From: Actinomycetota bacterium
Lineage (GTDB): Bacteria > Actinomycetota > Geothermincolia > Geothermincolales > RBG-13-55-18
NCBI GenBank assembly: GCA_028697145.1
Contig: JAQVFR010000009.1
Span: 36,489 to 100,488 of the forward strand
Length of the DNA: 64,000 bases
Reading direction: 5' to 3'
The position numbers were made by a program, and so were the translations under genes. Under the pieces are notes generated by a model that saw only the letters and a program-made list of their open reading frames with translations, ran no database searches and was not told the DNA's origin. Shown piece after piece: positions 19,998-29,692 of the stretch (positions are counted from its first letter, which is position 1; the number at the start of each line of letters is the position of its first letter).

Positions 19998-20085
19998 TCA
20001 CCTCCGTAAATATACCTAATCTAAAGGGTTTGGCGATGATGCAAGGTTGTTCCTGACGAGCTGATGTCAATAGACCCGGTTACGA

Positions 20086-21042
20086 TTACGACAGCGACGA
20101 GAGCAGGTCCGGAAAGCCGCAGCGGGCGAGCAGCTCCTGCACCGTGCCGTTGAGCATGGCCTCCTCCGCCTCCCGGCCCAGTGCGAAGAACTTCAGGTCG
20201 TCCAGGAGGGCGGGGTGATACCCGAACCCCACGGGGAAATCGGTGCCGTACATGATGCGCCGGGGGAAATCCTCGAAGAGGCGGAAGAAATCGCCGTAGT
20301 TCTCCTTGACGTCGTCCACCTCGAGGCTGGTGGCCATGGGCGGCACGTCGTCGCTCACGCTCACGATGTCCTCGTAGAGGCGCATGCAGGATATGGAGTT
20401 GGTCATGTCCAGCCAGAAGTTGGGGTATTCGGAGAGCAGGCGGTGCGCGAGCTCGAAGCGCGGGAAAAGGGCGTGCACCGCGACCAACTGCATATCGGGG
20501 TAATCGCGGATGACCGCCTCCATCTCCTCCAGGTCCATGTACATGCCGTAGAAGACGTCGAACCCCGTGTGCACCAGGAGCGGCCTGCGGTGCTCGTTGA
20601 GCACCTCGAACATGGGGCGCATCTCCGGTCCGAAGGCCGGGAAGCGCTGCGCGAAGGGATGGAGTTTCATGCCGACGAAGCCGTACTCCTCGATGCAGCG
20701 GCGGGTCTCCGCCTCCTTGTCCGGCGTCTCTATGTGCACGGAGCCGAAGGGTATGGCCTCCGGGATACCGGCACAGATGTCGCGGTTGAAGCGGTTGAGG
20801 TCCGCCGTCTCCTCCTCCCAGAGGGGAAAGACGAGGTTGAAGAAATACGGTATCTCGGAGTCGCGGAGATTGCGCAGAATGTCCTCGGCGGTGATGTCCT
20901 CGCCGATGGGAAAGCCGGGGGTGAACTTCTTCACCCAGCGCACCAGGCCGGCCATGCGCCGCGGCGGCATGATGTGCACGTGGGGATCGACCCAGGTTAT
21001 GCCGTCATCGATGCTGCGCGTCCTGCCGCTCTCCCACCTCAT
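20086..21042 (-). CDS. Amidohydrolase family (amidohydrolase_2) protein
   Basis: WVDPHVHIMPP, GMKLHPF, LLVHTGFD, MYGTDFPVG. Confidence 0.88.
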   Translation of the reverse strand: MRWESGRTRSIDDGITWVDPHVHIMPPRRMAGLVRWVKKFTPGFPIGEDITAEDILRNLRDSEIPYFFNLVFPLWEEETADLNRFNRDICAGIPEAIPFGSVHIETPDKEAETRRCIEEYGFVGMKLHPFAQRFPAFGPEMRPMFEVLNEHRRPLLVHTGFDVFYGMYMDLEEMEAVIRDYPDMQLVAVHALFPRFELAHRLLSEYPNFWLDMTNSISCMRLYEDIVSVSDDVPPMATSLEVDDVKENYGDFFRLFEDFPRRIMYGTDFPVGFGYHPALLDDLKFFALGREAEEAMLNGTVQELLARCGFPDLLSSLS

Positions 21043-21232
21043 GGCCTCTCTCCTTCCCTGCCGTCCCGCGAGTACGTGCCGTCTCCTCCAAGATTATATA
21101 TCAAGAGGAAATCGCACCGGGCGGCACCGCCACGCGGCGCACCGCTTCCGGCTGGTGCAAGCGGGCGCGGGGCTCTGTTAGGATAAACGGGATATGTGTG
21201 GTGGATGAAGGCGGGAAGGAGATGACCTTCGC

Positions 21233-22420
21233 ATGCGCAGGCTCGTGATGTCCCTGGCCATGTTGCTGGCAGCCCTGCTCCTGCCCAGCGGATGTGGAGG
21301 CGACGGCCTCGAGAGGGAAGTGGCGCAGCTCCTCGCGCGCCGCAGCGGGGAGATAGATTCTGTCGCTTACGCCTGCATCACCGAGGACGCGGGACTTATC
21401 TACCGCGAGGTTTTCGAGCTGCGCTTCCCCGACGAATACAGGTACAGCTTCTACGAACTCGGGGGCGGTCAGGGGCGGCTGGTAAATCATGCCACACAGA
21501 AGGGAAGCGACGTCTACCGCGCCCGCATCATGCGGGCCGGCGGGGGCGGGACGGACTCCCTGCGGGTGGAGAGCCTGTCGCACGTTCCACCCATACGCTG
21601 TACCGGCGCTTACATGTCTCTATATCACCTCGTCGGCAACGTCGATTATTTCCAATCCGTTATCTCCCTGCTCGAGGGGGGCGAGCTGCGGGTCACGGGC
21701 ACGGAGGACCTGGAGGGTACCGCCACCTACCGCCTGGAGTCCGCGAGCGGGCTCACGCCGGGCATGCGCATCTGGCTCGACGCGGAGACGGGGCTCCCCG
21801 TGAGGAAAGAGCTCGACTTGAGCGAGGGGCGGGTGGTCGTCTTCCGCTACGAGGACGTGGTGGAGAACGCGGATTACGGGGAGGCATCCTTCCCGCCGGA
21901 CATCACTTCTATGTTCGGCGGATTGGCGGCCGAGGCGGAGCCTGCGCAGAGAGACGGTGCGTGCCGCCACATCGATATCGGGAGCGCCCTGGCGGAGGCC
22001 GGGTTCCAGCCCCTGCTGCCGAGACTGGACGGTTTTGAGCTCGCCGGCGCCTTCGTGCGCGAACCAGCCGCGTCAAACCTGTCGGCGTCGGAGGAGTCCG
22101 CCCGCTTCCCCGCGGGCTTCCGCGAACTCTACCTGGTGCTGCGCGACGGCTCGCGCCAGGTAGAGATCCGCCAGAGTCCCTACGATCCGGAGTTCTCTTA
22201 CTACACCACCGGACTGGGGTCTCTCGCAGGCGCCTACCTCACGCACCGGGAGGTCTTAGGGGAGGAAGCCGGTGGCGCCGCGTACACCGCGGCCCTGGAC
22301 TGCCAGGAGATGCGCCTCACCCTCGACGATGTCGAGATCATGGTCACCGGCGACCTCTCGCGCGAGGAATTCGAAGCGCTGGCCGTGCAGCTGCGGGAGA
22401 TGTCTTTGTCTTCGCCCTGA
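21233..22420 (+). CDS. Secreted lipoprotein, LolA/RseB-like N-terminal region
   Basis: Lipobox LLPSGCGGD; outer-membrane-lipoprotein-sorting-like strand pattern with TPGMRIWLDAETGLPVRKE. Confidence 0.7.
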   Translation: MRRLVMSLAMLLAALLLPSGCGGDGLEREVAQLLARRSGEIDSVAYACITEDAGLIYREVFELRFPDEYRYSFYELGGGQGRLVNHATQKGSDVYRARIMRAGGGGTDSLRVESLSHVPPIRCTGAYMSLYHLVGNVDYFQSVISLLEGGELRVTGTEDLEGTATYRLESASGLTPGMRIWLDAETGLPVRKELDLSEGRVVVFRYEDVVENADYGEASFPPDITSMFGGLAAEAEPAQRDGACRHIDIGSALAEAGFQPLLPRLDGFELAGAFVREPAASNLSASEESARFPAGFRELYLVLRDGSRQVEIRQSPYDPEFSYYTTGLGSLAGAYLTHREVLGEEAGGAAYTAALDCQEMRLTLDDVEIMVTGDLSREEFEALAVQLREMSLSSP

Positions 22421-22432
22421 GCCGTCCCCGCC

Positions 22433-23353
22433 TCAGCGGCTGGGCTCGATGACGCGCAGGGACCAACCCAGCGGCGTGTGGTAGGGTGGCTTCCCCGCCA
22501 GCGCCGCGTCCACCGCTACGGCTGCTTCGTAGGAGAAGGCGTCGAGCATGCGCTCCCCGGCCTCGGGCGATGCGCCGCAGGGCTCGCCGATATAGGTGGA
22601 GGGCTGTTTCTCCGTCACCCAGGAGAGCATGAGACCGGCGTGGCTCAAGTCCTTTCCCAGTTCCTCCGCGCCAAGAAAGCTCAGCAAGCGGCCAATGGTC
22701 CCCATGACGAGGCTGGGCCAGCGGCGCGGGTTGATGGAAACGCGCGGCAGATCCCTCCATTGCGGGCGCACCTCCGCAGGGAAGGTCCTCAGCATGAGGG
22801 AGGTCTCGTTGAGCCCCGCGTGGCTGTCCTCGTCGTCGCCGCACGCGCCCCTGCCGGCGCCAAGGCGCGCGAGCAGCTCCGGGTCCAGCTCCACCATGCG
22901 GCGGAAGAAGGACAGGAAGGGGGCGATGATCTGAAAGCCGTCCTTTTCGTAAAGCCTCTTCACCGCCTTGGCCGTGGCTATCTGGTGGCGCGGTCCGCCG
23001 TGGTTGTCCGTGACCAGCAGGTAGCGGAACCCGCGTGCGGCGAGGAAGGAGGCGTTGGCGCGCAGGACGAGGTTTATGGCACGGCTGTCCACCTCGATCG
23101 ATCCGGGGATGGTGTCGCTCCCGACGTAGTAAGGGGGGAAGAGCACGTAGTCCAGTTCGGGGTGGCGTTCCCCTATCTTCTCCAGGGCACGGTCCCTGAT
23201 CTCCTCGGCGATCCACACGTCGGTGCCCAGGGGGAGGTGGGGGCCGTGCACCTCCAGCGGGCTCAAGGCCATGACGAAGAGGGTCTTGCCCCGGTCGAGG
23301 GCGTCCACTTCCGGGCTCGTCATCTCCGCCAGAAGCAATCTTTTTCCAGCCAT
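22433..23353 (-). CDS. Creatininase family amidohydrolase
   Basis: LSPLEVHGPHLPLGTDVWIAEEI; TDNHGGPRHQIA; SHAGLNETSLML. Confidence 0.9.
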   Translation of the reverse strand: MAGKRLLLAEMTSPEVDALDRGKTLFVMALSPLEVHGPHLPLGTDVWIAEEIRDRALEKIGERHPELDYVLFPPYYVGSDTIPGSIEVDSRAINLVLRANASFLAARGFRYLLVTDNHGGPRHQIATAKAVKRLYEKDGFQIIAPFLSFFRRMVELDPELLARLGAGRGACGDDEDSHAGLNETSLMLRTFPAEVRPQWRDLPRVSINPRRWPSLVMGTIGRLLSFLGAEELGKDLSHAGLMLSWVTEKQPSTYIGEPCGASPEAGERMLDAFSYEAAVAVDAALAGKPPYHTPLGWSLRVIEPSR

Positions 23354-23401
23354 GGGGTGATTATACCATCCGGAAGCCCATGTCCAAGAGCGCGTATGCG
23401 T

Positions 23402-23483
23402 GCCAGGCCAGGCCTGGCTTCGCCAGGACTGGCGCTGGACACTGTTGCGCCCCCTTGCGGGGGTCGCAATCGCTTTCGCGATT
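23402..23483. repeat. Cluster of short stem-loops
   Basis: GCCAGGCCTGGC; CCCCC-TTGC-GGGGG; AATCGC-TTTC-GCGATT in about 80 bp. Confidence 0.6.
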
Positions 23484-23520
23484 CAGTCTGTCGTATGTGG
23501 TAGCGAATTCAGATGATATA

Positions 23521-24963
23521 ATGGCGCCGGGAAAAAAGGACGTGGTAGCATTGCGTTTCGACTACGAGGAAATCGACGCCGTGATCAACGCCCGCTCCCT
23601 GGCCATCGTGGGGGCGTCGGCGAAGCCGGTCAAGTTCGGCTCCCTCTTCACCATGTCCCAGCTCACCTACGGATTCTCGGGGCCGGTGTACCTCGTCAAT
23701 CCCGGCGAGGACGAGATCATGGGGCAGAAGGTCTACCCCGACCTGGCCTCGCTGCCGGAGGTGCCCGAGCTCGTTTACCTCACCATCCCCGCCCACCGCT
23801 CCATGGACATCCTGCGCGAATGCGCGGGCCTGGGGGTCAAGGGCGTGATCATCATGGCCTCCGGCTTCCGGGAGATCGGCGAGGGCGGCGAGGCGCTGGA
23901 GAAGGAGGCGCTCGAGATCGCGCGCCGGGGCGGCTTCCGCATCGTGGGGCCGAACTGCTTCGGCATCTACAACCCGCGCAACCGCCTCGCGCTGCTGCCC
24001 GGCTACGACTTCTCCTACACGCCGGGCGACGTCGCCTTCATCTCCCAGAGCGGCGGCTTCTCGGTGCACGTGGGCCGCCAGTGCAAGAGCCTGGGAATCG
24101 ACTTCTCGGCCATCGTCAGCTTCGGCAACGGGGCGGACCTGGACGAGACCGATCTCATCCGTTATTTCACCGCCGATCCCCAGACCACCTGCATCGCCGG
24201 CTACCTGGAGGGTACCGCGGACGGGCGGCAGCTCATGCAGGCGCTCAAGGAAGCCGCCGCGTGCAAGACGGTGGTGCTGTGGAAGGTAGGAAAGAGCGAG
24301 TCGTCGGCGCGGGCGGTGGTGTCCCATACCGGTTCGCTTGCCGGATCCGCGGAGATATGGGAAGGCTTGCTGCGCCAGTGCGGCGTCATCGAGGTCTCGG
24401 GGGTGGACGAGATGTGCGACGTCCTCCTGACCCTGAAGCACCTGGGGCGCAGCCCGGGCAGGCGCCTCATGCTCAGCGGGGGCGGCGGAGGCCTGGGGAC
24501 CTATGCCGCCGACCTGGCGGATGAAGCGGGCCTGGAGGTGCCTCCCCTCGCGGGAGAAAGCTTCTCCCGACTGCGCGAGATCCTGAACGCTCCCGGAGCG
24601 GCGGTAGGCAATCCGTTGGACATAGGAGCGCCCCTCATACACCTCCCGGTCTTCGAGGCGGCCATGCGCGAGGCGGCCGCCAACGCCTCCACCGACATCC
24701 TGGTCTTCGACATCGCCCTGAACTTCGCCTTCGGGCTGGGCGGCGAGGAGGGCTTGAACGCCGCCATGGACGTGCTCATCGCCGCCCGCCGCGATTACGG
24801 CAAGCCGGTGGCGGTGGTACTTTATTCCAGGGCGCTGGGCGGAGAGGACATCGCCTTCGAGGAGATGCAGCGCCGCCTGCAGGACCGCCTGCTCGCCGGC
24901 GGCGTCCTCGTCTATCCGTCCATGCCGCGCGCCATCCGCGCCCTCTCTCTCGCGAACTCCTGA
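23521..24963 (+). CDS. CoA-binding/ADP-forming acyl-CoA ligase-like protein (NDP-CoA synthetase alpha type)
   Basis: ARSLAIVGASAKPVKFG, GPNCFGIYNP, SQSGGFSVHV, SHTGSLAGS. Confidence 0.88.
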   Translation: MAPGKKDVVALRFDYEEIDAVINARSLAIVGASAKPVKFGSLFTMSQLTYGFSGPVYLVNPGEDEIMGQKVYPDLASLPEVPELVYLTIPAHRSMDILRECAGLGVKGVIIMASGFREIGEGGEALEKEALEIARRGGFRIVGPNCFGIYNPRNRLALLPGYDFSYTPGDVAFISQSGGFSVHVGRQCKSLGIDFSAIVSFGNGADLDETDLIRYFTADPQTTCIAGYLEGTADGRQLMQALKEAAACKTVVLWKVGKSESSARAVVSHTGSLAGSAEIWEGLLRQCGVIEVSGVDEMCDVLLTLKHLGRSPGRRLMLSGGGGGLGTYAADLADEAGLEVPPLAGESFSRLREILNAPGAAVGNPLDIGAPLIHLPVFEAAMREAAANASTDILVFDIALNFAFGLGGEEGLNAAMDVLIAARRDYGKPVAVVLYSRALGGEDIAFEEMQRRLQDRLLAGGVLVYPSMPRAIRALSLANS

Positions 24964-25074
24964 AAGTGAGCCTGCTCGAACGCTTTCCCGATCATTGTCT
25001 TCCGCTGCTTTAGCGCGGTACACCCATAACTCACTCAGCAGGTTCTCGTTGTGTTTCTCCCCGAAAATGACAAC

Positions 25075-25137
25075 TTGACATATATCTGAGATATATGTTA
25101 CATAACGTGATACAACGTAACACAACGTAAGCTATAT
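25075..25137 (+). promoter_or_regulatory. TTGACA -35 box, 21-bp palindrome and 3 x 10-bp iterons upstream of excisionase-like regulator
   Basis: TTGACA 25075-25080; ACATATATCTGAGATATATGT 25078-25098; AACGTGATAC/AACGTAACAC/AACGTAAGCT at 25104, 25114, 25124. Confidence 0.75.
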
Positions 25138-25149
25138 GGGAGAGATATA

Positions 25150-25587
25150 TTGCGCAACTACCTCAACACCCACCATGTGGCCAAGAGCCTGGGGGTAAAC
25201 GTGCAGACGGTACGCCACTATATCCGCCAGGGAGAACTGCGCGCGGCACGGGTGGGCAAGAGATACGTGGTCACCCAGGAGGACATAGACGACTTCCTGG
25301 AGGGGCGAAAACAGAAGAGGTCCCTGGAGAGCATCGGCCTCACGGACAAGGGGCGGGAGGCAGTGCGCAGGATCAAGGAGGACGCGGACAGGATCCTCGC
25401 TTACCTGAGGGAATGTCCGGGAGCGGGGACTTCCGAGATCGCCGCCGCCCTCGGCCTGGAGGACATGGCGGCGCAGCGGGCACTGCGCAGGCTGGAGGCA
25501 AGGGGAATGGCTTATTGCGAGCCATCGGGTGCGAAGCCGGACAGGGTCAGCGACCCCTGGCATGCCGGCACCGGACAGTCGGAATAG
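25150..25587 (+). CDS. Excisionase-family (MerR-type helix-turn-helix) DNA-binding protein
   Basis: LNTHHVAKSLGVNVQTVRHYIRQGELRAARVGKRYVVTQEDIDDFLEGR; second C-terminal wHTH-like segment. Confidence 0.85.
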   Translation: MRNYLNTHHVAKSLGVNVQTVRHYIRQGELRAARVGKRYVVTQEDIDDFLEGRKQKRSLESIGLTDKGREAVRRIKEDADRILAYLRECPGAGTSEIAAALGLEDMAAQRALRRLEARGMAYCEPSGAKPDRVSDPWHAGTGQSE

Positions 25588-25670
25588 CGCCCGCCTCGGC
25601 GGCATCCCGGCTTCGGGACGGGCATCGCCGCCGGATGGTATCCAGAGCGGCCTGAAAGGGGGAAAGGGGA

Positions 25671-26210
25671 ATGACAGAGAGCAGCCTCGGGATACAGGAA
25701 TACCTGGAGACCTATATCCCGGACCTGGTGGCGAAGCGCATGGGGGAGAAGCCCGTGTCCGATATGGAGGGCACCGACTTCACGCTCAACGTCACCATCA
25801 AGGGCGAGAAGACCTTCTCGTTCGGGATATCCATCAAGGACGCGAAGGAGATCTCCGTGATCGAGGGGGGCATCGAGAACCCCATGCTGGAGGTGGTCCT
25901 CTCCGAGGACTTCGTGAAGCCCCTGGTGGACCTGGCGTCCTCCTTCACCGGGCGCAAGCAGTACGACGCGGTCAGCCAGACTAAGGGCACGGTCGATTTC
26001 GAAGTGGGTATGCCGGGTGACTGGACCTTGCCGGTGCAAGCCGTCTTCAACGGCGCCTCCCAGCCCAGCCTGAGGATAGCGGGCTCGTCCAGCGATCTAG
26101 CCAGGATCGCGACGGGAGAGCTCAACGGCCCCACGGCCTTCATGCAGGGGAAGATAAAGTTCGAGGGCGACATGGCCTTCGGCCTCTCCCTCGGCAGTAT
26201 CTTCATGTAA
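25671..26210 (+). CDS. SCP2 sterol-binding-like protein
   Basis: Lipid-binding SCP2 pattern, ending TGELNGPTAFMQGKIKFEGDMAFGLSLGSIF. Confidence 0.8.
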   Translation: MTESSLGIQEYLETYIPDLVAKRMGEKPVSDMEGTDFTLNVTIKGEKTFSFGISIKDAKEISVIEGGIENPMLEVVLSEDFVKPLVDLASSFTGRKQYDAVSQTKGTVDFEVGMPGDWTLPVQAVFNGASQPSLRIAGSSSDLARIATGELNGPTAFMQGKIKFEGDMAFGLSLGSIFM

Positions 26211-26227
26211 GACGCCGACCCGACGGG

Positions 26228-26740
26228 ATGCGCGGTACAACCATCATGGATACGGAGAATCGAAAGAAGGCGCGCGGGTTCTCGCTAGCGCGCGCGGACG
26301 GAGAGATGGCCTATATCGTGGAGAAGAGCGATCACGGGACGCTGGCCGCCTGGGCGATCGCCTGCGTCGAGCGCGTCCTCCCTTACTACGAGAAGGAATA
26401 TCCCGAGGACGATCGCCCCCGCAAGGCCCTGCAGACCTGCCAGGCGTGGATAGACACGGGGGTCTTCAGTATGGCGGTCATACGCGAGGCCGCGCTCGCG
26501 GCCCATGCCGCCGCCCGCGAGGTCGGAGAGGACAGCGCCGCCCGGTCCGCCGCCCGTGCCGCGGGCCAGGCGGCGGCTACCGCGCACGTCCCCGCCCATT
26601 CCGTCGCCGCCGCGAACTATGCCTTGCAGGCGGTCCACCGTGCCGCAAGTCCCCCCGACGCGGACGGCGCCGTTGCCGCTGAGCGTGACTGGCAATACCG
26701 GCACCTGCTGGCATTGAGGGAGGGGCGCTCCGCGGGGTGA
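26228..26740 (+). CDS. Putative Imm5-like immunity protein
   Basis: WAIACVERVLPYYEKEYPEDDRPRKALQTCQAWIDTG...REAALAAHAAARE...AARAAGQAAATAHVPAHSVAAANYALQAV. Confidence 0.75.
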   Translation: MRGTTIMDTENRKKARGFSLARADGEMAYIVEKSDHGTLAAWAIACVERVLPYYEKEYPEDDRPRKALQTCQAWIDTGVFSMAVIREAALAAHAAAREVGEDSAARSAARAAGQAAATAHVPAHSVAAANYALQAVHRAASPPDADGAVAAERDWQYRHLLALREGRSAG

Positions 26741-26786
26741 TCTTTCCACGACGCCTCGCGTCATGCCGTGAAGCGGGCGGGCCGTC

Positions 26787-28445
26787 CTAGGCGTCCCGCA
26801 GGCGGTCCTTCATGATCTTGCCCCCGGGGTTCATGGGCAGGGGCATGTCGGAGATGACCACGAAGTCGGGGACCTTGTATTCGGCTATCTTCCCCTTGCA
26901 GAACTCCAGGACTTCCCCGGCGGTTATGGTGTGGCCGGGCATGGGAAAGACCACGGCCTTTATCTTTTCCCCCAGCACCTGGTCCGGCACCCCGATCACC
27001 GCCACCTGCAGCACCTTGGGGTTCATGGTGATGAGGTTTTCCACCTCCACCGAATACACGTTCTCGCCGCCCCTGAGTATCATGTCCTTCTTGCGGTCTA
27101 CGATGGTGTAGAACCCCTCCTCGTCCTTGACCACCACGTCCCCCGAGCGGTGCCACCTGCGCCCCCCCTCGTCGATGACGAAGAACTCGCTGGTCTTGTC
27201 GGGAAGGTTCCAGTAGCCGCGGCATACCCCAGAGCCGCTGATGAGCAGCTCGCCCGGCTCTCCCAGCGAAACCTCCCGCAGCCGGTCGTCCACCACCTTG
27301 AAGAGGGTCGGGGGCGTCGGCCAACCTATGGACGTCCCCCGCTTGATGACCTGCTCCGGGGGCAGGATGGAGCCCGCGCCCACCGAGGTGGTCTCGGTCA
27401 TGCCGAAGCCGTTGCCTATCTTTGCGTCGGGGAAATCCCTGAGCATGAGCTCTCCCAGTTCGGCCGGCATGGGGGACCCGCCCTGGAACATCAGGCGCAG
27501 GTTTCCGGCTTCCACCAGTTTCCGGTAGTTGGGCTGCATGCGCAGCAGCCAGAACATGGCGGTGACGCCGACGAAATAGTTGACCTCCTCCTCGATCATG
27601 GCCTCGATCACCTCGTCCGCCTGGAAGACAGGCATAACCACGGCGCCCGCGCCGAGCAGGCAGATGTTGAACAGCGTGTGCAGGGCGGTGACGTGGAAGA
27701 GGGGCACCGATATCATCTGCTTGATCCTGTAGAGCTCGTCCATGGAATATTCTTCCGGCATGAGGTAGGGCATGCAGCTCAACTGGGCCATGGCGTTGGC
27801 CACCACGTTGCGGTGGGTGATGATGCTCCCCTTCGGCCTCCCGGTGGTACCGCTGGTATAGCAGATGCTGCAGATGTCCTTCTCGTTTACCTCGACCTTG
27901 ATGCAAGTCGGCGCCTCCCTGGCCAGGAGGCTGGTAAAGGGAGGGCACCCGTCGATACCCTCGTTGCCAGTGACGACGATCGTCCTCAGGCCCTCGAGAC
28001 GCTCCCGCAGTGGCTTCACGCGCTCGTACAGCTCAGCCTCCACGATCAGGGCCCCGGCGCCGGAGTCCCGCAGCTGGAAGCACAGCTCCTCCGTCTCCAG
28101 CCTGGCGTTTATGACCACCGATATGGCCCCGGCCGCCGCGATGGCCAGGTAGCTTATGCAGAACTCCGGATTGTTGAGGAGGATCATGGCCACGCGGTCG
28201 CCCTTTTCGATGCCGTGGTCCTCGATGAGAGACTCAGCGACCTTCCTCACCGCTTCGTCCAGCCTCTTGCGCGTATATCTTTCACCCAGGGTAGGAAAGA
28301 TGAATATCTCCTCGTCCCCATACTTCACGAGGCCGTCCTGGAAGATCGCCATCAGGTTGGGATACCTGCACGCATAGGCCGTCTCCAGTGCCCCCTCGAA
28401 CCATTCGTCGATCACGCCTTCCCTCGGCCAACCATCCTTGAGCAT
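26787..28445 (-). CDS. AMP-dependent acyl-CoA synthetase/ligase
   Basis: CYTSGTTGRPKGSIITHRN; GYWNLPDKTSEFF; HRSGDVV; GGENVYSVEVEN. Confidence 0.95.
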   Translation of the reverse strand: MLKDGWPREGVIDEWFEGALETAYACRYPNLMAIFQDGLVKYGDEEIFIFPTLGERYTRKRLDEAVRKVAESLIEDHGIEKGDRVAMILLNNPEFCISYLAIAAAGAISVVINARLETEELCFQLRDSGAGALIVEAELYERVKPLRERLEGLRTIVVTGNEGIDGCPPFTSLLAREAPTCIKVEVNEKDICSICYTSGTTGRPKGSIITHRNVVANAMAQLSCMPYLMPEEYSMDELYRIKQMISVPLFHVTALHTLFNICLLGAGAVVMPVFQADEVIEAMIEEEVNYFVGVTAMFWLLRMQPNYRKLVEAGNLRLMFQGGSPMPAELGELMLRDFPDAKIGNGFGMTETTSVGAGSILPPEQVIKRGTSIGWPTPPTLFKVVDDRLREVSLGEPGELLISGSGVCRGYWNLPDKTSEFFVIDEGGRRWHRSGDVVVKDEEGFYTIVDRKKDMILRGGENVYSVEVENLITMNPKVLQVAVIGVPDQVLGEKIKAVVFPMPGHTITAGEVLEFCKGKIAEYKVPDFVVISDMPLPMNPGGKIMKDRLRDA

Positions 28446-28749
28446 GGTTCCCCCTTAAAGGTATAGAGATCAGCGTACTGGCAGTAAAGTAGAATAACCT
28501 TCAATAAGATTATTGCGTATCGAGCGGATTTTGAGAATAGCCGCGCAAAGGGTTCTCTGCCGCTTCACGAGGATATTCTCCTACCGGAAATAACCTGCCA
28601 ATATTGTGGACACGACCGGGCGGGAGGCAATCCGGCACGTGCCGGGGCAGCCCCGACGCTTATCCCTTGTTCCTGTGGGGAATAACAGTGCTGTACTTGG
28701 TGGACCGCGAGCGGCCCAGTGGAAAGCCGCGGGAAAGGGGGTACGGCTC

Positions 28750-29118
28750 ATGATCAAGGTCAAGCGCGTTTACGACAAGCCGTCGCGGGAGGACGGCGCG
28801 AGGATACTGGTGGACCGGCTCTGGCCCAGGGGCCTGAGCAAGGAAGCAGCCGCTCTGGACGCATGGCTCAAGGACGTCGCACCCAGCGACGAACTGCGCA
28901 AGTGGTACGGCCACGACACCTCGAAATGGGAGGAGTTCAAGAAGCGGTACGCGTCGGAACTCGCGGGCAAGGAAGACCTGCTCGAGAGCCTGGTGGACAA
29001 AGCCCGCGATGGTGCGCTCACCCTGCTCTTCGGCTCCAGGGAGGAGCGCTATAACAACGCCACGGCTATCAAGGAAATGCTCGAAACAAGGCTGGAGGAG
29101 AAGGGGGTTTCCTCATGA
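28750..29118 (+). CDS. DUF488 family protein
   Basis: [56 protein letters not shown]. Confidence 0.93.
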   Translation: MIKVKRVYDKPSREDGARILVDRLWPRGLSKEAAALDAWLKDVAPSDELRKWYGHDTSKWEEFKKRYASELAGKEDLLESLVDKARDGALTLLFGSREERYNNATAIKEMLETRLEEKGVSS

Positions 29119-29660
29119 TGCCCATAGGCCCCCTCATGACCGAGCACCGTCTCATCGAGCGCATGGCGAAGCTGCTCGAAGGTGCAGCGGTGAACGCGGG
29201 AAGCGAGAAGCGCGTGGACGCGGTGTTCATCGACCGCGCCGTGGATTTCTTCCGCACCTACGCGGACCGCACCCATCACGGCAAGGAGGAGGACATCCTC
29301 TTCCGGGAGCTGGAGAAGAAGGGCCTCTCCGAGGAGCACGAGAGGGTCATGCTCGAACTGGTGGAGGAGCACAGGTACGCCAGGCGCAAGGTGGGCATGC
29401 TGGTCGAGGCCAGGGAGGTTTACCTCGCGGGCGATCCCGGCGCCGCCAACGAGATAGAGGCGATAATCATGGAGCTGGTCGGTTTCTACGCCGCCCATAT
29501 CACCAAGGAGGACCGTCACTTCTTCATACCGGTGATGGAATATTTCAACCGCGACGAACAGGACGCCATGCTCGAGGAGTTCCGCGAGTTCGACCGCGGG
29601 ATGATACACGAGAAGTACCGCAAGGTGGTAGAGTCATACGAAGATAAGAAGCGAGGCTGA
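29115..29660 (+). CDS. Hemerythrin HHE-domain protein
   Basis: [10 protein letters not shown]...[13 protein letters not shown]...EEHRYAR...[16 protein letters not shown] overlap with DUF488 gene. Confidence 0.9.
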   Translation: MMPIGPLMTEHRLIERMAKLLEGAAVNAGSEKRVDAVFIDRAVDFFRTYADRTHHGKEEDILFRELEKKGLSEEHERVMLELVEEHRYARRKVGMLVEAREVYLAGDPGAANEIEAIIMELVGFYAAHITKEDRHFFIPVMEYFNRDEQDAMLEEFREFDRGMIHEKYRKVVESYEDKKRG

Positions 29661-29692
29661 AGGAACCGGAACACGGGATAAGGAAGACGGTC

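Noticed and set aside
23509-25125. 538-aa minus-strand ORF, and similar shadows at 26931-28466, 31116-32669, 43054-44925, 45901-47562 and 49760-51298
   Set aside because: Each is opposite a gene with clear family motifs; compositions are typical of reverse-complement translation of GC-rich coding DNA.
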